Below, piece by piece: positions 35,271 through 46,005 of a stretch of DNA of 64,000 nucleotides (its first letter is position 1; each line of letters starts with the position of its first letter). The notes below the pieces were generated by a model that saw only the letters and a program-made list of their open reading frames with translations, made no database searches and was not told the origin of the DNA. Origin of the DNA: Lophium mytilinum (taxonomy: Eukaryota > Ascomycota > Dothideomycetes > Mytilinidiales > Mytilinidiaceae); NCBI GenBank assembly GCA_010093605.1, contig MU004186.1, positions 1,220,616 to 1,284,615 of the forward strand, in the 5' to 3' direction. Position numbers and translations under genes: made by a program.

Positions 35271-36000
35271 CTTGAGAGTTCGAGTTCGGTTGCTAGGATG
35301 AATGGATAGGCGTGAAAAATAGTCTGAGGTGTAGTAGAGCAAAGAAAATGACTCTAGTAGTCAAGATATTGGGGGTTTTGACAACCAAGATGCTATGACG
35401 CAATGCATACACAGCGGAGGAAGGAAGTCTGAACCGGCCATACCCAACGATAACGGCAAAACGGCAGCGTAGTTTCTGCAGACTACTCAAGCCGTTGAAT
35501 AGCGTGCACGTAGTTTGCGGCTCTGCAGCTTCGAGAAGCAAACATTCTGAGGCCTTGCTGGTGCCGCTGCCGGTGACGTTTCAGTCGCTGCCGGTGGGCT
35601 GTCCAGTGCCCGCCATTAGCTGAACCAATTCAGTGGTCGCGGCTAGACGACCGTCCTTCCGCCAGAATCACGATGCGATAGCTGGCTATGTCGGCCATGA
35701 CGCAGCGGTGGTGGTGGGGAGATGGAGGAGCAGCCTCCGCTCGACGTTGCGCTTCAATTCGCGAATCACACCACCACGTAATTGCATCCATTCTAGGCGC
35801 AAGTCTCACAAATCCCACATCTGCGCAAGACACGATAGAAGTGATTATTGATGTTACTGCATCACGTCACTGCGGTTAAGGATTCTTTAAGAAGGTGTTG
35901 CCCAACTCGAAGCCGCCTTTCTCCTCACGACTGCCCTCGACTTCACTAACACTACATCCTCTATTGTGATCACCACGACGCAGAAGGAACCACTTTCAAG
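35271..36000. promoter_or_regulatory. Divergent promoter between phosphoketolase and acetate kinase
   Basis: The 730-bp head-to-head intergenic region suggests joint control of the two pathway genes. One GTGGGG at 35,714-35,719 fits the CreA carbon-repressor consensus SYGGRG, but a single site occurs easily by chance. An 11-bp CGCTGCCGGTG repeat occurs twice near 35,565-35,597. No TATA box is convincing. Confidence 0.5.
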
Positions 36001-37468
36001 ATGCCAGAAATCATCCTCTCCATCAACGCAGGCTCGTCCTCTGTCAAAATCTCTGTCTATCAAGCCCATGACAAATCCGGCGATCCGACGCAGCTTGCGG
36101 AAGCTTCGGTAGAAGGCCTCACAGCGCCTCCAGCAACTCTAAAGTATGAAAGAGGAGACGAGAAGATCAAGGGGAAAGAGCTGGAAGGGATAGAATCCCA
36201 AGAAGATGCGTTTAGGTACATTTTAGATCACTTAACCCAGGATAAGGGTCTCCCGGAGCTCAACCACAAGGACGACATCAAGTTCACGTGCCATCGGGTT
36301 GTTCACGGCGGAAACTATCCAAATTCCCAGGTCATCGACGAAGATACGTATCATCACATTGAAGAATTGTCAGATTTGGCACCACTGTGAGTATTTTTTC
36401 TAATTCTATCAGTTCCATTGTTTTCTATAACGTCTGGTTTTTTTTTGCCCGAGTACTCTGCTATCAATTCAACACCACTCACGACCCCTCTTTCGACATC
36501 TTCCCAGTTTTCTATATGCACTTTCCGTACACCCTCCAAACTCCCCATCCCCCACCTCCCCAGACGCCCCAATTCCCCTAGCTTACAACCCCCTCAGACA
36601 CAACGCCGGCGCCCTCACCATCGTCCGCGCCGTGTCCAGCCTCCTCCCCCACGCCACCAACATCGCCTACTTCGACTCCTCCTTCCACTCCACCCTGCCC
36701 ACCCACATCAGCACCTACCCCATCGACCCCAAAGTCGCCGCGCACAACCAACTGCGCAAATACGGCTTCCACGGCATCTCCTACGCCTTCATCGTCTCCG
36801 CCGTGTCCACCTACCTCCAAAAACCCGCCTCCACGCTCAACATCATCGCGCTGCACCTCGGCTCCGGCGCATCCGCCACCTGCATCAAAAACGGCACCAG
36901 CTACGACACCTCGATGGGCCTGACGCCGCTCGCCGGCCTGCCCGGAGCAACGCGCAGCGGTAGCATCGACCCGAGCCTAATGTTCCACTTCACGCACGAC
37001 GCAGGCAAGCCCTCGCGCAGCTCGACGCAGAAAATGCACATCACGACCGCCGAGGAGATCCTGAACAAGAAGTCCGGCTGGCAGGCGCTGACGGGCACGA
37101 CGGATTTCGGCGCCATTTCCTCGAGCGACGCGCCCGAGTGCCAGCTCGCCTTCGACATTTTCGCGGACCGCATCGTCAACTTCGTCGCGCCGTATTTCGT
37201 GAAGCTGGACGGGAAGGTGGATGCGCTGGTGTTCGCGGGCGGGATTGGGGAGCGGGGCGCGCGGTTGAGGGCCGAGGTGGTGCGGCAGGTGCGCTGTCTG
37301 GGGTTTGAGATTGATGAGGGGAGGAATGAGAAGCCCGGGGACGGGGTGGTGACGAGCATTGGCGCCGAAGGGGCGCGGTATAAGACGTTGATTTGTAAGA
37401 CGGATGAGCAGTTGGAGATGGCGAGGAGTGTGTTGGAAGAGAGGGGGAGGTTCGCGAAGAAAGATTGA
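36001..37468 (+). CDS. ack: Acetate kinase
   Basis: This enzyme interconverts acetyl phosphate plus ADP with acetate plus ATP. The model is 418 aa from ATG 36,001 with one intron, 36,387-36,597 (211 nt, long for this window), which joins SDLAPL to HNAGALT as the family requires. Motifs: ILSINAGSSSVKISVY (phosphate-binding loop), FTCHRVVHGG, AYFDSSFHSTLP, RKYGFHGISYAF, IALHLGSGASATCIKNGTS, MGLTPLAGLPGATRSGSIDP and VFAGGIGERGA. These cover the ASKHA signatures and the catalytic Asp/Arg/His regions. In fungi Ack partners with Xfp to make ATP and acetate from sugar phosphates. Exon 2 is much richer in GC at third positions than exon 1. Confidence 0.95.
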
Positions 37469-38499
37469 GAGCGTATTTGATGCAGTACTTCGTGAATGGA
37501 GGTTCCTTGCGTCTTAGACTGTTTTTCTTTCCCAACAGACTTTTTGAATGTAGCACGGTGGATAACTCCGAAGACTTATCAGCCCACCTCTTGCGTCTGA
37601 TTTCCATAATGAGTACGATACCAAAAGTGATTGCGATTTTTCTTTCATTTTTTTCTGCCGCTCGAACCCCCAGCTCCCCAGATACCGGGTACACAAAGGG
37701 GGAGCGCCTAGCCGGAACCTCATCTATCTATACATGCAAAAATGCCCATATCCATTGTCGATTCCGGATAAAAAACCATCCTTTCAACTCACACACAGAC
37801 ACAAAAAAAGGACACAGCAAAAGAGCAACCAGAAACAAAAACAGCAAACGCACTCAAAACTCCACCTCAATGCCAGATGCAGAAAGACCGAGAAAAGAGC
37901 AGCGGCTGCGTTAGAGAAAGCAACATCACACCAAAAAAAGAGAGGAATCCCAAACATGCTTTGACAAAAACACAAAACTCAGGTTAGCCCGAAAACCCAG
38001 AAACCCGAACAAAACAGACCCTATGTGACCCGCTTGCTTTGCCTTTTGGTTTGAATGAGAGAAACTGGAACATAAAATGTAAGAAGCATACCGATGTTCC
38101 CAAGTTAATGCAAGCATACCGTTGCCTCGCTTGTTCGAATACTTTCTCCGGAAAAGTCACTGCCCCCCGCAACAACGCCGAATGTGTCCAGGTAGTTTCT
38201 TCTGCTATCCTAGCGTCCCCGTAATAAATCGTGCCAACACTTTCCTGTGCCTCTCAGGCCGCTCGATCCGACGGATAATGATGTAGCCCAAACTCCCTAT
38301 CAGTGGCAGCGAGATCGCGCACCCAAATCCAAGCCGTTCTGCAAGCAAATCGTACACTTCCTATAGGTGCTGTAAGATGAATACCCGATGTCAAAACATC
38401 CAACAGGGCCAGGGTCAGTGCTGCGAGAAGCTACTGCGCGTGGAGCTCAACAACAATAGTCAATACTCGCAGTCCATGGCGGGCGGAGTGAATGGCATC
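37469..38499. other. Convergent intergenic region with one exon-like ORF
   Basis: This is the 3' side of acetate kinase (+) and of the Cid1-like gene (-). An A-rich stretch of repeated AAC/CAAAA words runs from about 37,770 to 37,960. On the minus strand 38,205-38,360 is open for 51 codons after a TATAG acceptor-like end and encodes a hydrophobic segment (see findings). Otherwise I see nothing. Confidence 0.5.
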
Positions 38500-41400
38500 T
38501 CAGCCTCCTTTCCTATCGGCTTCATTAGCGGGCAGCGGCTCGCCCTGCAGCTTTGCCTCACTAGCCAGCTTCTGGTTCGTAACCGATTTGGATTTCTTGT
38601 TTCGCCGCCTTACTGTGGGAGTCTGCTGCCACGTTCCGGACTGCATTTTATCGCTTGGGCTTCCTCTATTCGACTTGTCGTTCATTGGAGTGTCTTTCTT
38701 GAGTTGACTGGATTTGGCCTCTTTCGAGTTTTGCGCAGCTCGGAACGACAGCGGTTGCTGGTTCTCCTTACTTGTTGACATAGTTCCGTTCAGGAGCTGC
38801 TGTTTCGCCATTTCTAATTGGCGGCTGACGGTAGGCGAAGGTGTCCGAGTCTCGAAGACTGGCGACAGTAATGGTAAACCAGCAGATTTTATTTCTTGCG
38901 CCGGAACTCTTGAAGCTTTCGTATCGAGTGGACTTATCCCGTTTGGGAGTTGACCGCTCCGCCACTGCTGTTGGTTCCGTGTTGGAGACACTTCTGCTGA
39001 ATGACTAGTGCTGTCTCCATTGAGAGAGCCATAGTGACTTAGCAAGGGTTCCGGAAGCTGCGGAAATGCCTGTCTTGGACCAGAGGGCACACGTGACAAG
39101 CTATTTGGGTCTGTCGAGGATACGACCCCCACGCCATTGGACATCTCAGATCGGGAAACCTCTGCCGCGTTGTGACGTTGTAACAGTGCATCTGCAAAGA
39201 GCTGTTGTTGCCTCTGCTCGGAAGAAGTCGGAAATCGGTACGACTCTCCAGTAGGCATGTATATTCCCAAGGCAGATGGGCCCTTGGAGTTCGGGTCAGT
39301 GTTGGCCATATCGACAGATTCGCTCATAGCTCGTGTCTCTCGCGGCTTCGTAGGATACGAGCCGTTCGCAATTACTGGGCCCTCTCCCTCGGGGGTTGAG
39401 GTCAATTCGCCACGACCTGTCCGCTGCTGGGACTTCACCCCCAACGGCGGCGTCACACCCGTTGAATAGCTTCGAAGATGACCAGAGAGCGGTGATGGGG
39501 ATCTTGATACTCGCCTCAAGGTACTGTTTAGGAAGGGTTGCCCGATTTCTGGAGAAACTCGTCGTCGACGTTGCGCAAGCTCGTTGTATGTGGGTATTTG
39601 CGGAACGCTGTAGTCCGGTGCCTGTGGAGCGATCTTTGGGGCGATCTTTGGGGAGTCATCAACAAACCATCCCACGTATTCTTTCGGTGTACCATGATCT
39701 GATGACACAGCACTCTCAGGGAAACTTGTCATTGGACTGTAAGGTGGTTCTGCGATCGACGAACTCGGAGTCGCATCTACCGTAGAACGAGCGATAGGAT
39801 AGCCAACAAAGGCACTTGGGTCGAAGTAGGGAGGCGGAGGATAGCCCGGTGGTAGCTGTGAATTAGGAACAGCACGAGCAGGTTGCGACTGCGAACGAAT
39901 CGAGCCGGTGTCACTGGCAGCTGACGTCCGATGTACACCACGCCGGAGCCCAGGAATACTGTTCGTCAGCGATGGAGACGACGGGTTCGTCCTAGATCCG
40001 TCCTGGGAAGTTGATGAAGCTATCGACTGGTTAAAGTCATAGAAGCCGGGGTAGTGATAGAGGAGCAAAGAAGGAGGTATGGTTCCAGTCGTAGGCATGC
40101 TTTCGGAGGTCCGTGGACTCGACGTGCCGTTCATGTAAGGCGACTTTTGTGGAGAGCCGTTGGTTAATTGTCCTCGAGCCTGTTGTGCCTGAGCCTGGAC
40201 TTGGTTGATGGCGTGAGCCTGCATATGTGCATGTTGTTGCGCTCTTTGCTGCGCCATCAGTTGAGCTCTTAGAGAATTTGATTGCATCTCCAGAAGCTGG
40301 TATTGCTGATAAAGCTGGTCGTGGAGCTGCTCGTTCAATCCACGAACAAAGTAATCTTGTCCGTTGACCTGTCCGTTGACTTGTCCGTTGACGCCGATAG
40401 GAGGGCTGTGGAGGAATGGCGGGCGGTTATTATGAAACGATGCGCCACTTGAAGATCGTCGTTGATATTGGTTGTTCTTGTAGTTGAAGCTGCCACGGCC
40501 TCCTCGTTGCCCAGCTCCACCCCGGCCACCCCTCCCAGCCGGCGTGCTGCTGGTCAAGATTGGCTTCGGCACTGGTGTCGGCCGCTTGAAGATAATCTTC
40601 TCCTCCGGAGGGAATTCATACTGCTCGCAAGCCTTCTCTAGCTGTCCTCCATCAGCAAGTAGATTGAATGCAAGCCGAAGCTCCAGATGAATCCCTCTCC
40701 ATGCAAAGTCATCCGCCGAGTTCCCGAGATTCCGGTAGGTATTGAATGGCTCCTCAACACACAAGCGATTTCGGGCCTCTCGAGTCAAACTATCCAGATC
40801 CCAGCCCTTTTCTTTCCGCGACATTAGCCTCCCTTGCCTCACAGAAATGACAGACTTTTCGTAATCAATCTCGTGCCCATAACGTCGGAAAAAATGGAAC
40901 AAAAGTTGCCCCACGGTTTCTTTGTTGTTAACACCAAAACCTTGTAGCTTTTCTAGGTCATCAGCAAAGTCAGACTGCTCGCCAGTCTCCTTAATTGTGT
41001 TCCGGTAGGGGAGGTGATGGAGGGAAGGTAATATCGGAGGATCTCGTGTCTGTAGAAAGTTTAAGATCATGCATATCCAGGTGTATGAGCTGATGGTGCC
41101 GCCAAGGGCTAAATTGTTCGTCAGAAGGAGACCCAAGAATTAGAGACAGCCCATACTCACCAGCATCATTCAAGATACGCTGCTTGGTCCAGTACTTGAT
41201 GATCATCGCGAGCGGTCGAACTCGTTCATCAATCTGGACGTACGTCTTTATCATGCGCGTATTTTCTAGAGCCATGGTGTTGTTGACGTTCATATCACAC
41301 GCCAATTGTAATTCTGGGTCCCAGATTTTCACGATTGGGACCTTTGCGGAAGGAACGCAGACTACCTTTTCCATGCCATCTTCTCGGTGTTAGCAAATTT

Positions 41401-42548
41401 CAGAGCCTGCCATATATGAGCAAAGGAGTCCTCAATGAACGTACGCTTGGCGAGGGCCTCAGCCAATATATGCATCGACTCTAACTTTTTCATAGGTGTC
41501 TGGATGCAGACGTCCACTTATGCTGAATTAGCGTCGAACGTGCTAAATTTGAGAGTGGTTTTGGCATCCTGACATGCGACAACATACCGTCAGATTCGCT
41601 AGTGCACAGTAAGTTGCCCGACGAACCGAATACATGGACCTTAAACTCGTATCCAGGCCACTCGCGGTGCAGAATATTTTCCAGCTTTTGCACAAACTTG
41701 ACCCTCCGCGCCTCACTCTCAGGAGTGGGCAATATCCGGTCGTAGAGTTCCCTCATATCGCCGCTCAGCTTCTTTTCCTCATTTGGATCTAACTCCTTTT
41801 TTGGCTCCTCTTTCGCCTTTTCTAGTGTATCTGAGGAAGTATAGGGGATGCGTCTCCTCCCGAAGGCGACATTGGTTTCGTACTTGCAACCTTGTCGAGG
41901 TTTCCGCAAGGTGGGAAGGTGTCCATTTGCTTCCGAAGAGACAGACCGCGGAGAATGGCTCCCTAGACCGCCATTTGGTGAAGGGGACCTGGACCGAGAA
42001 ACAAATTCTCGAGGGTATTGGTGTGGGGTCGACGGGACCGAGCTGGAGTTGTGAGACACCATGGAGGGCCGTTGAGAGAGCGGGTTCGCGAACTCCTCCT
42101 CTCGTATGCTCCCCATTGCGGAAGCGTCACCGGGCGTCATCGGCACTGCGCCAGTGTGTACTGGTGTTCTGCCACTGTTATGCCCATCGAGTTTCTGTCG
42201 CGATTGCGTAGACTTGACTTGCTTGTTTCTGGGACCAGTGCGAGTGAGGTCCCGCTCGGCGTTCGGGTTCGGGGGATGCTGAGACACGATGCCGGTTGGG
42301 GGTTGCGTGACGAGTTGGTATTTCTGATAGAAGGTGTTGAGGTGAACGAGGTTCACTAGCGGGTTTAGGAGGAGCGTGGGGTGCGGTGATTGCAGGAGGT
42401 TGCTGGGGGGTGGCCAGAGGAGCGCGGGCGCCGACTCCTGAGCCGCGAGGTGGGCAGCGGCGGGCGGTGCTTCGTGAAAGGCGAATGAAGCTTTCTGAGT
42501 GTAGTAGATATATTCTGAGCCGGAATCAGTGTGTCGTGATCCCCCCAT
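38500..42548 (-). CDS. Cid1-like poly(A)/poly(U) RNA nucleotidyltransferase
   Basis: This is a non-canonical terminal nucleotidyltransferase of the Cid1/TUTase group, which adds A or U to RNA 3' ends in quality control or decay. The model is 1,286 aa from ATG 42,548 (MGGSRHTD) with introns 41,517-41,587, 41,380-41,444 and 41,109-41,160. The catalytic domain has VFGSSGNLLCTSESDVDVCI (GS plus the two catalytic Asp, created by splicing), the third Asp in LQLACDMNV, and VRPLAMIIKYWTKQRILNDA; the PAP-associated domain has ISSYTWICMILNFLQ and NKETVGQLLFHFFRRYG. A Gly/Arg-rich RGGRGGAGQRGGRGSF stretch and a Gln/Pro/Ser-rich C-terminal half (about 800 aa, probably disordered) follow. The short NGQV repeat comes from a 12-bp tandem repeat near 40,360-40,395. 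The long N-terminal extension before KYETNVAFGRRR is less certain. Confidence 0.88.
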
Positions 42549-43984
42549 AAACCTATGTGGCACGAAAAGAAGGTCGCGATCGCCGAGCAGAAGAGGGGCG
42601 GCCGAGCAAGAAGCACCTCGCAGGCACAGCAGACAGGCGGCGTAGAGAGGCAGAGATGGTGGGACGGGGCAAGACGGCGTACCACGGTGAAAGAGGGTGT
42701 TGTGCAATTCCACGTCGCGGTGTGCTTCTTCTGCTAGTTGCCCCTGCTCAAGGCGTGGTCATTGGGGGTGACGAGAGCGTGCGGCGGGGACGGCGTGGCA
42801 GCAATGCGTGCTAAACAATGGCAGAAGAGAGTTGGGGGCACAGGAGGACACGGCGAGCAGGCGGGGGGCTCGTGGTGAGGTGCGAGAAGCAGATAGAGAG
42901 GGAGTGGTAGAGAGGGTGAGTACGGGATCAATAGACCTCACTCGCTTGGCTGCGATGGAGCCAGCTCGAAGTTTGGGGTAGTCGCTCCATACATCGCACT
43001 TTAATTTGCGCCGCAGCAACAGCGTAGTGCGCATCAGGCCATTCAGCATCTCTCTATCTACCGCCGCAGCCTGTTCTTGCGTTCCTTTGCCCGTCGCCAA
43101 TGCTACGCGCTGTACGCCTTTCACTCCGCGACTCAAAGGAAGGCCCACCGCGTCCCTCAGCGACAATGAGACCAGAAGACGCCCGGCGCGCCACAGGGAC
43201 CGTCAGGCCTCGAATCTCACCACACCCGATGGCGCCGCCGTTGTACACATGGCTCTCTCAATAGCAATCGCTGACCAAGGGCGCTGGGGGTATCCCTCAC
43301 CTGGCAGCGCTGAGAGCAGAGCTGAGGCAAGACGGGCCATGCGGGTACATCGTACTGTGCTGGACACTGGCAGCAGCCTCCGTAGCATGTCAGACGCCAG
43401 ATACTACGTGAGCTGCGGTGCCATAGAGCAGCGTGCTCAGCGCCGCAGTCTCCTTGCCTGGGGCTACTCGACGGCTCTGCACAGGAACGCGCCTGTCGTC
43501 GCCATCCGACATGGCTTTCAGTTCCTGCAGCGGGCAGCATGGCGGCCAAGGGCCTTCCCGTGCTTCCGGCCGCATAGTGGCACGAACAGGTCTTCGAGAC
43601 GGCGATTAATTCCCCAAATCGTGGAGAAACAGCAGTCGAGCTCTCAGGCCACTCCCAGCACCCGCCCGCTTGTATGCGCGCATATTGGCCATCAATTTGG
43701 CCGCCAGGTGCCAGACAACGTATGTGTGTAATTATGGAGACGGCCAGGCTTTACGGCGGGCTTCCATTTGTTCTTCCATCAATCTTCCACAAAGAACGGA
43801 AGCGGGGGTACGGCTAGCTAAGCCGACCAATTGCGTCGAACATCACGTGCGCGCTACGGCGGGCGAGGAAGCCGGCCCCACCTTCATTCACTCCCCTCGT
43901 CCGAGGTACATCTCCGCAATGCATTATAGACTGCGCTTCACATTTCATTCCACTTCTTCCAAACTTGTCCACGCATATAGCACC
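42549..43984. other. Intergenic, divergent promoters
   Basis: This is 1.4 kb between the Cid1-like gene (-) and the isochorismatase-like gene (+). It is GC-rich with overlapping long open frames on several strands; the ones I checked lack an ATG start and none has recognisable motifs. I treat them as compositional. Confidence 0.55.
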
Positions 43985-44899
43985 ATGTCGAAACCAGGAA
44001 AACGACTGGGTAGGCTTCCAATGGCACAAACTTTACAAGCAGTGCTCACAGTATCTGGCAGCCAACCCCGCCCTTTTGTACGGAACTTCCCCGTGTACAG
44101 CCCAATGCCGTCGCTGATGCTCTTCCAGTATCTGCGACCTGCAGGAGAAGTTTCGGCCTGCCATCCATGAATTCCCCAAGGTCATTTCGACTGCACAGAA
44201 GATGCTCAAAGCGAGTAAGTCCCACTGCATCACTTCTCGACATCAAACCATGAAGCCTTCAGCACCTTTCAAGAATACAGTCACTAACAGCTCTAACTCT
44301 TAGGTAAAATCCTCAACATCCCCGTCGTCGCCACAACCCAAAACCGCGCCCGTCTCGGCGAGACCTGCCCCGAACTCAACCTCGACACCCAAGACGGCAT
44401 CACCACCCTCGTGCATGCCGACAAATCCCTCTTCTCCATGTGGACCCCCGAGGTCCGGGACGCCCTCTCAAAGCTGTCTACCCCCCTCTCCTGCGTCATC
44501 GTTGGCATCGAATCCCATATCTGCGTCACGCAGACCACACTCGACCTCCTGCGTGAAGGCTACAAGGTCTACATCCTCGCCGACGGCGTCAGTAGCTGCA
44601 ACAAAGAAGAGATACCCGTTGCGCTGGCAAGGCTGCGGGCCGAGGGCGCGGTGGTGACGACAAGCGAGAGCTGGTTGTACGAGTGCATGGGAGATGCGGG
44701 GATCGAGGAGTTCAGGGGGATTGTGAAGTTGGTCAAGGAGACGAGTGGGACAACGAAGGACGAGTGGGACAACGAAGGACGCGTTGCAGGCGCTTGCCAA
44801 GATATGAATGGGGAAGAGGTGACACAGAGGGAGTTGGTGGGCTGGCCTTGGTGCGGCGAGCACGGTGCATATGTTATTGGAAACGTGACCTTGCGATGA
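43985..44899 (+). CDS. Isochorismatase-like cysteine hydrolase
   Basis: The model is 240 aa from ATG 43,985 with introns 44,010-44,061, 44,078-44,128 and 44,215-44,303; exon 2 is only 16 nt. The spliced product reads [18 protein letters not shown] (catalytic Asp), [28 protein letters not shown] (catalytic Lys region) and [19 protein letters not shown] (nucleophile Cys). This is the isochorismatase-superfamily triad in the ISOC1/YcaC-like subgroup, small cytosolic or mitochondrial proteins of uncertain substrate. After about residue 190 the protein leaves the conserved domain. The last roughly 50 residues are encoded by locally repeated DNA (a 17-bp tandem unit, then a larger degenerate repeat running past the stop), so the natural C-terminus has probably been altered. 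Confidence 0.85.
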
Positions 44900-46005
44900 A
44901 GCACGGTCTATATGGTACAAAGACCCGCGGGGAGGGGACGCCGAAGGAGGTGACAAGATGGAGTTCATGCGCTGAACTTGGGGTATATGTTGTTCTGGTC
45001 GCTACGACCTACGAGCACGGTGTATATGTTATAAAAGACTCGCTTGGGGGCCATGAAGGGTGTGTGAGTAGGGGGGGAACTGGAGTAAAGAGGTTAGGTT
45101 TCGAAATCTAAACATGAGGTCAACATCTTGACAACACACGCTGTGACTCAGAATATCAATGCTGTATTCATGACAGCCCATATCAGACCTTGGATTTGAG
45201 ACTACTTATAGTGGGTTGAGATTATAAACGGGAGCCAGTCCGTGCGATTTGAACTTGATTTTGGCATGTTATTAGAGTGCACCCTATACCAGGCCCTCCG
45301 AATTGGCCGATCACAATGCTTTAGGATGTATGAAGGGGAGCCAGTCCGTGCGATTTAGACCTAATTGTGGCATGTTATTGGACGCCACTGCATATCAGGC
45401 CATTGGATGGAAGTTTCTACGTGTGGGACCTCGTCTTCACGTTTTTAGAACCAGAGTCGACCATGGGTCCATATGTTCTAAGGTCGCCCTCTTTATCTCA
45501 AAAAAGATAGAACATGGCCCTACGAAAAGGTCATCCGCACCCACCAGATAGCAAATCGATGGCCGAAGGACCCCAAAAAAAGCAACCACACCCTCGGCCA
45601 GACCTGCACCTTCGCCTACCCACCGCAATCCAGGCGGTCGGCGCGCCCCGCAGCTCTGCAGCCAAACCGCTCTGCGTCAAGCGCTGCACCGATCGACAGC
45701 AGAGGGCGCCGTGCGGCCTCCGGCAGTGGTGTGCCAAGCTGTAAATGTTTTTTCGGCGCGCCCGTGGATGAGGGTTGCAGCGGCACATACATAAATGGGG
45801 CGAGTCCCCGCCTTTCCCGCTGTTACTCTATCGCAACTTTTGCTCTGCAACTGCGACTTTCTCAGTAAGCGACTTCAGGAGTTTTGCGCTTGCTCTGTGT
45901 TTGAAAAGCTCCAATTACACTTTCGGTTCGTGGACGTTTGAGACTGAACGAGATCACGATTTCGGAAATACGAAGTTACGGCTGTAAGATACTGGGAAAT
46001 ACGCA
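44900..46005. other. Intergenic with tandem repeats
   Basis: Degenerate repeats continue from the isochorismatase tail to about 45,080. A separate array with a period near 106 bp covers about 45,120-45,410. Beyond that I see only the 5' region of the transporter gene. Confidence 0.65.
45120..45410. repeat. Tandem repeat, period about 106 bp, roughly 2.5 copies
   Basis: The block GGGAGCCAGTCCGTGCGATTT starts at 45,230 and again at 45,336, each followed by TGGCATGTTATT and a CAGGCC block. A diverged earlier copy of the CATATCAG-CC-TTGGAT part lies at about 45,178. The spacing of 105-107 bp is consistent across the three. Confidence 0.75.

Noticed and set aside
36418-36963. Pro/Arg/His-rich 181-aa ORF across the acetate kinase intron
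   Set aside because: It is a frame-shifted reading of the intron and GC-rich exon 2; the acetate kinase frame has the motifs.
42549-42713. Longer N-terminus for the Cid1-like protein
   Set aside because: The upstream extension starts at GTG; the first in-frame ATG is at 42,548.
42759-43166. 135-aa minus-strand ORF upstream of the Cid1-like gene
   Set aside because: It begins with TTG rather than ATG and has no recognisable domain; probably leader or promoter DNA.
43006-43731. 241-aa plus-strand ORF in the Cid1/isochorismatase intergenic region
   Set aside because: Several frames on both strands are open here because of GC-rich composition; residue content is Arg/Ser/Ala-rich with no motif.
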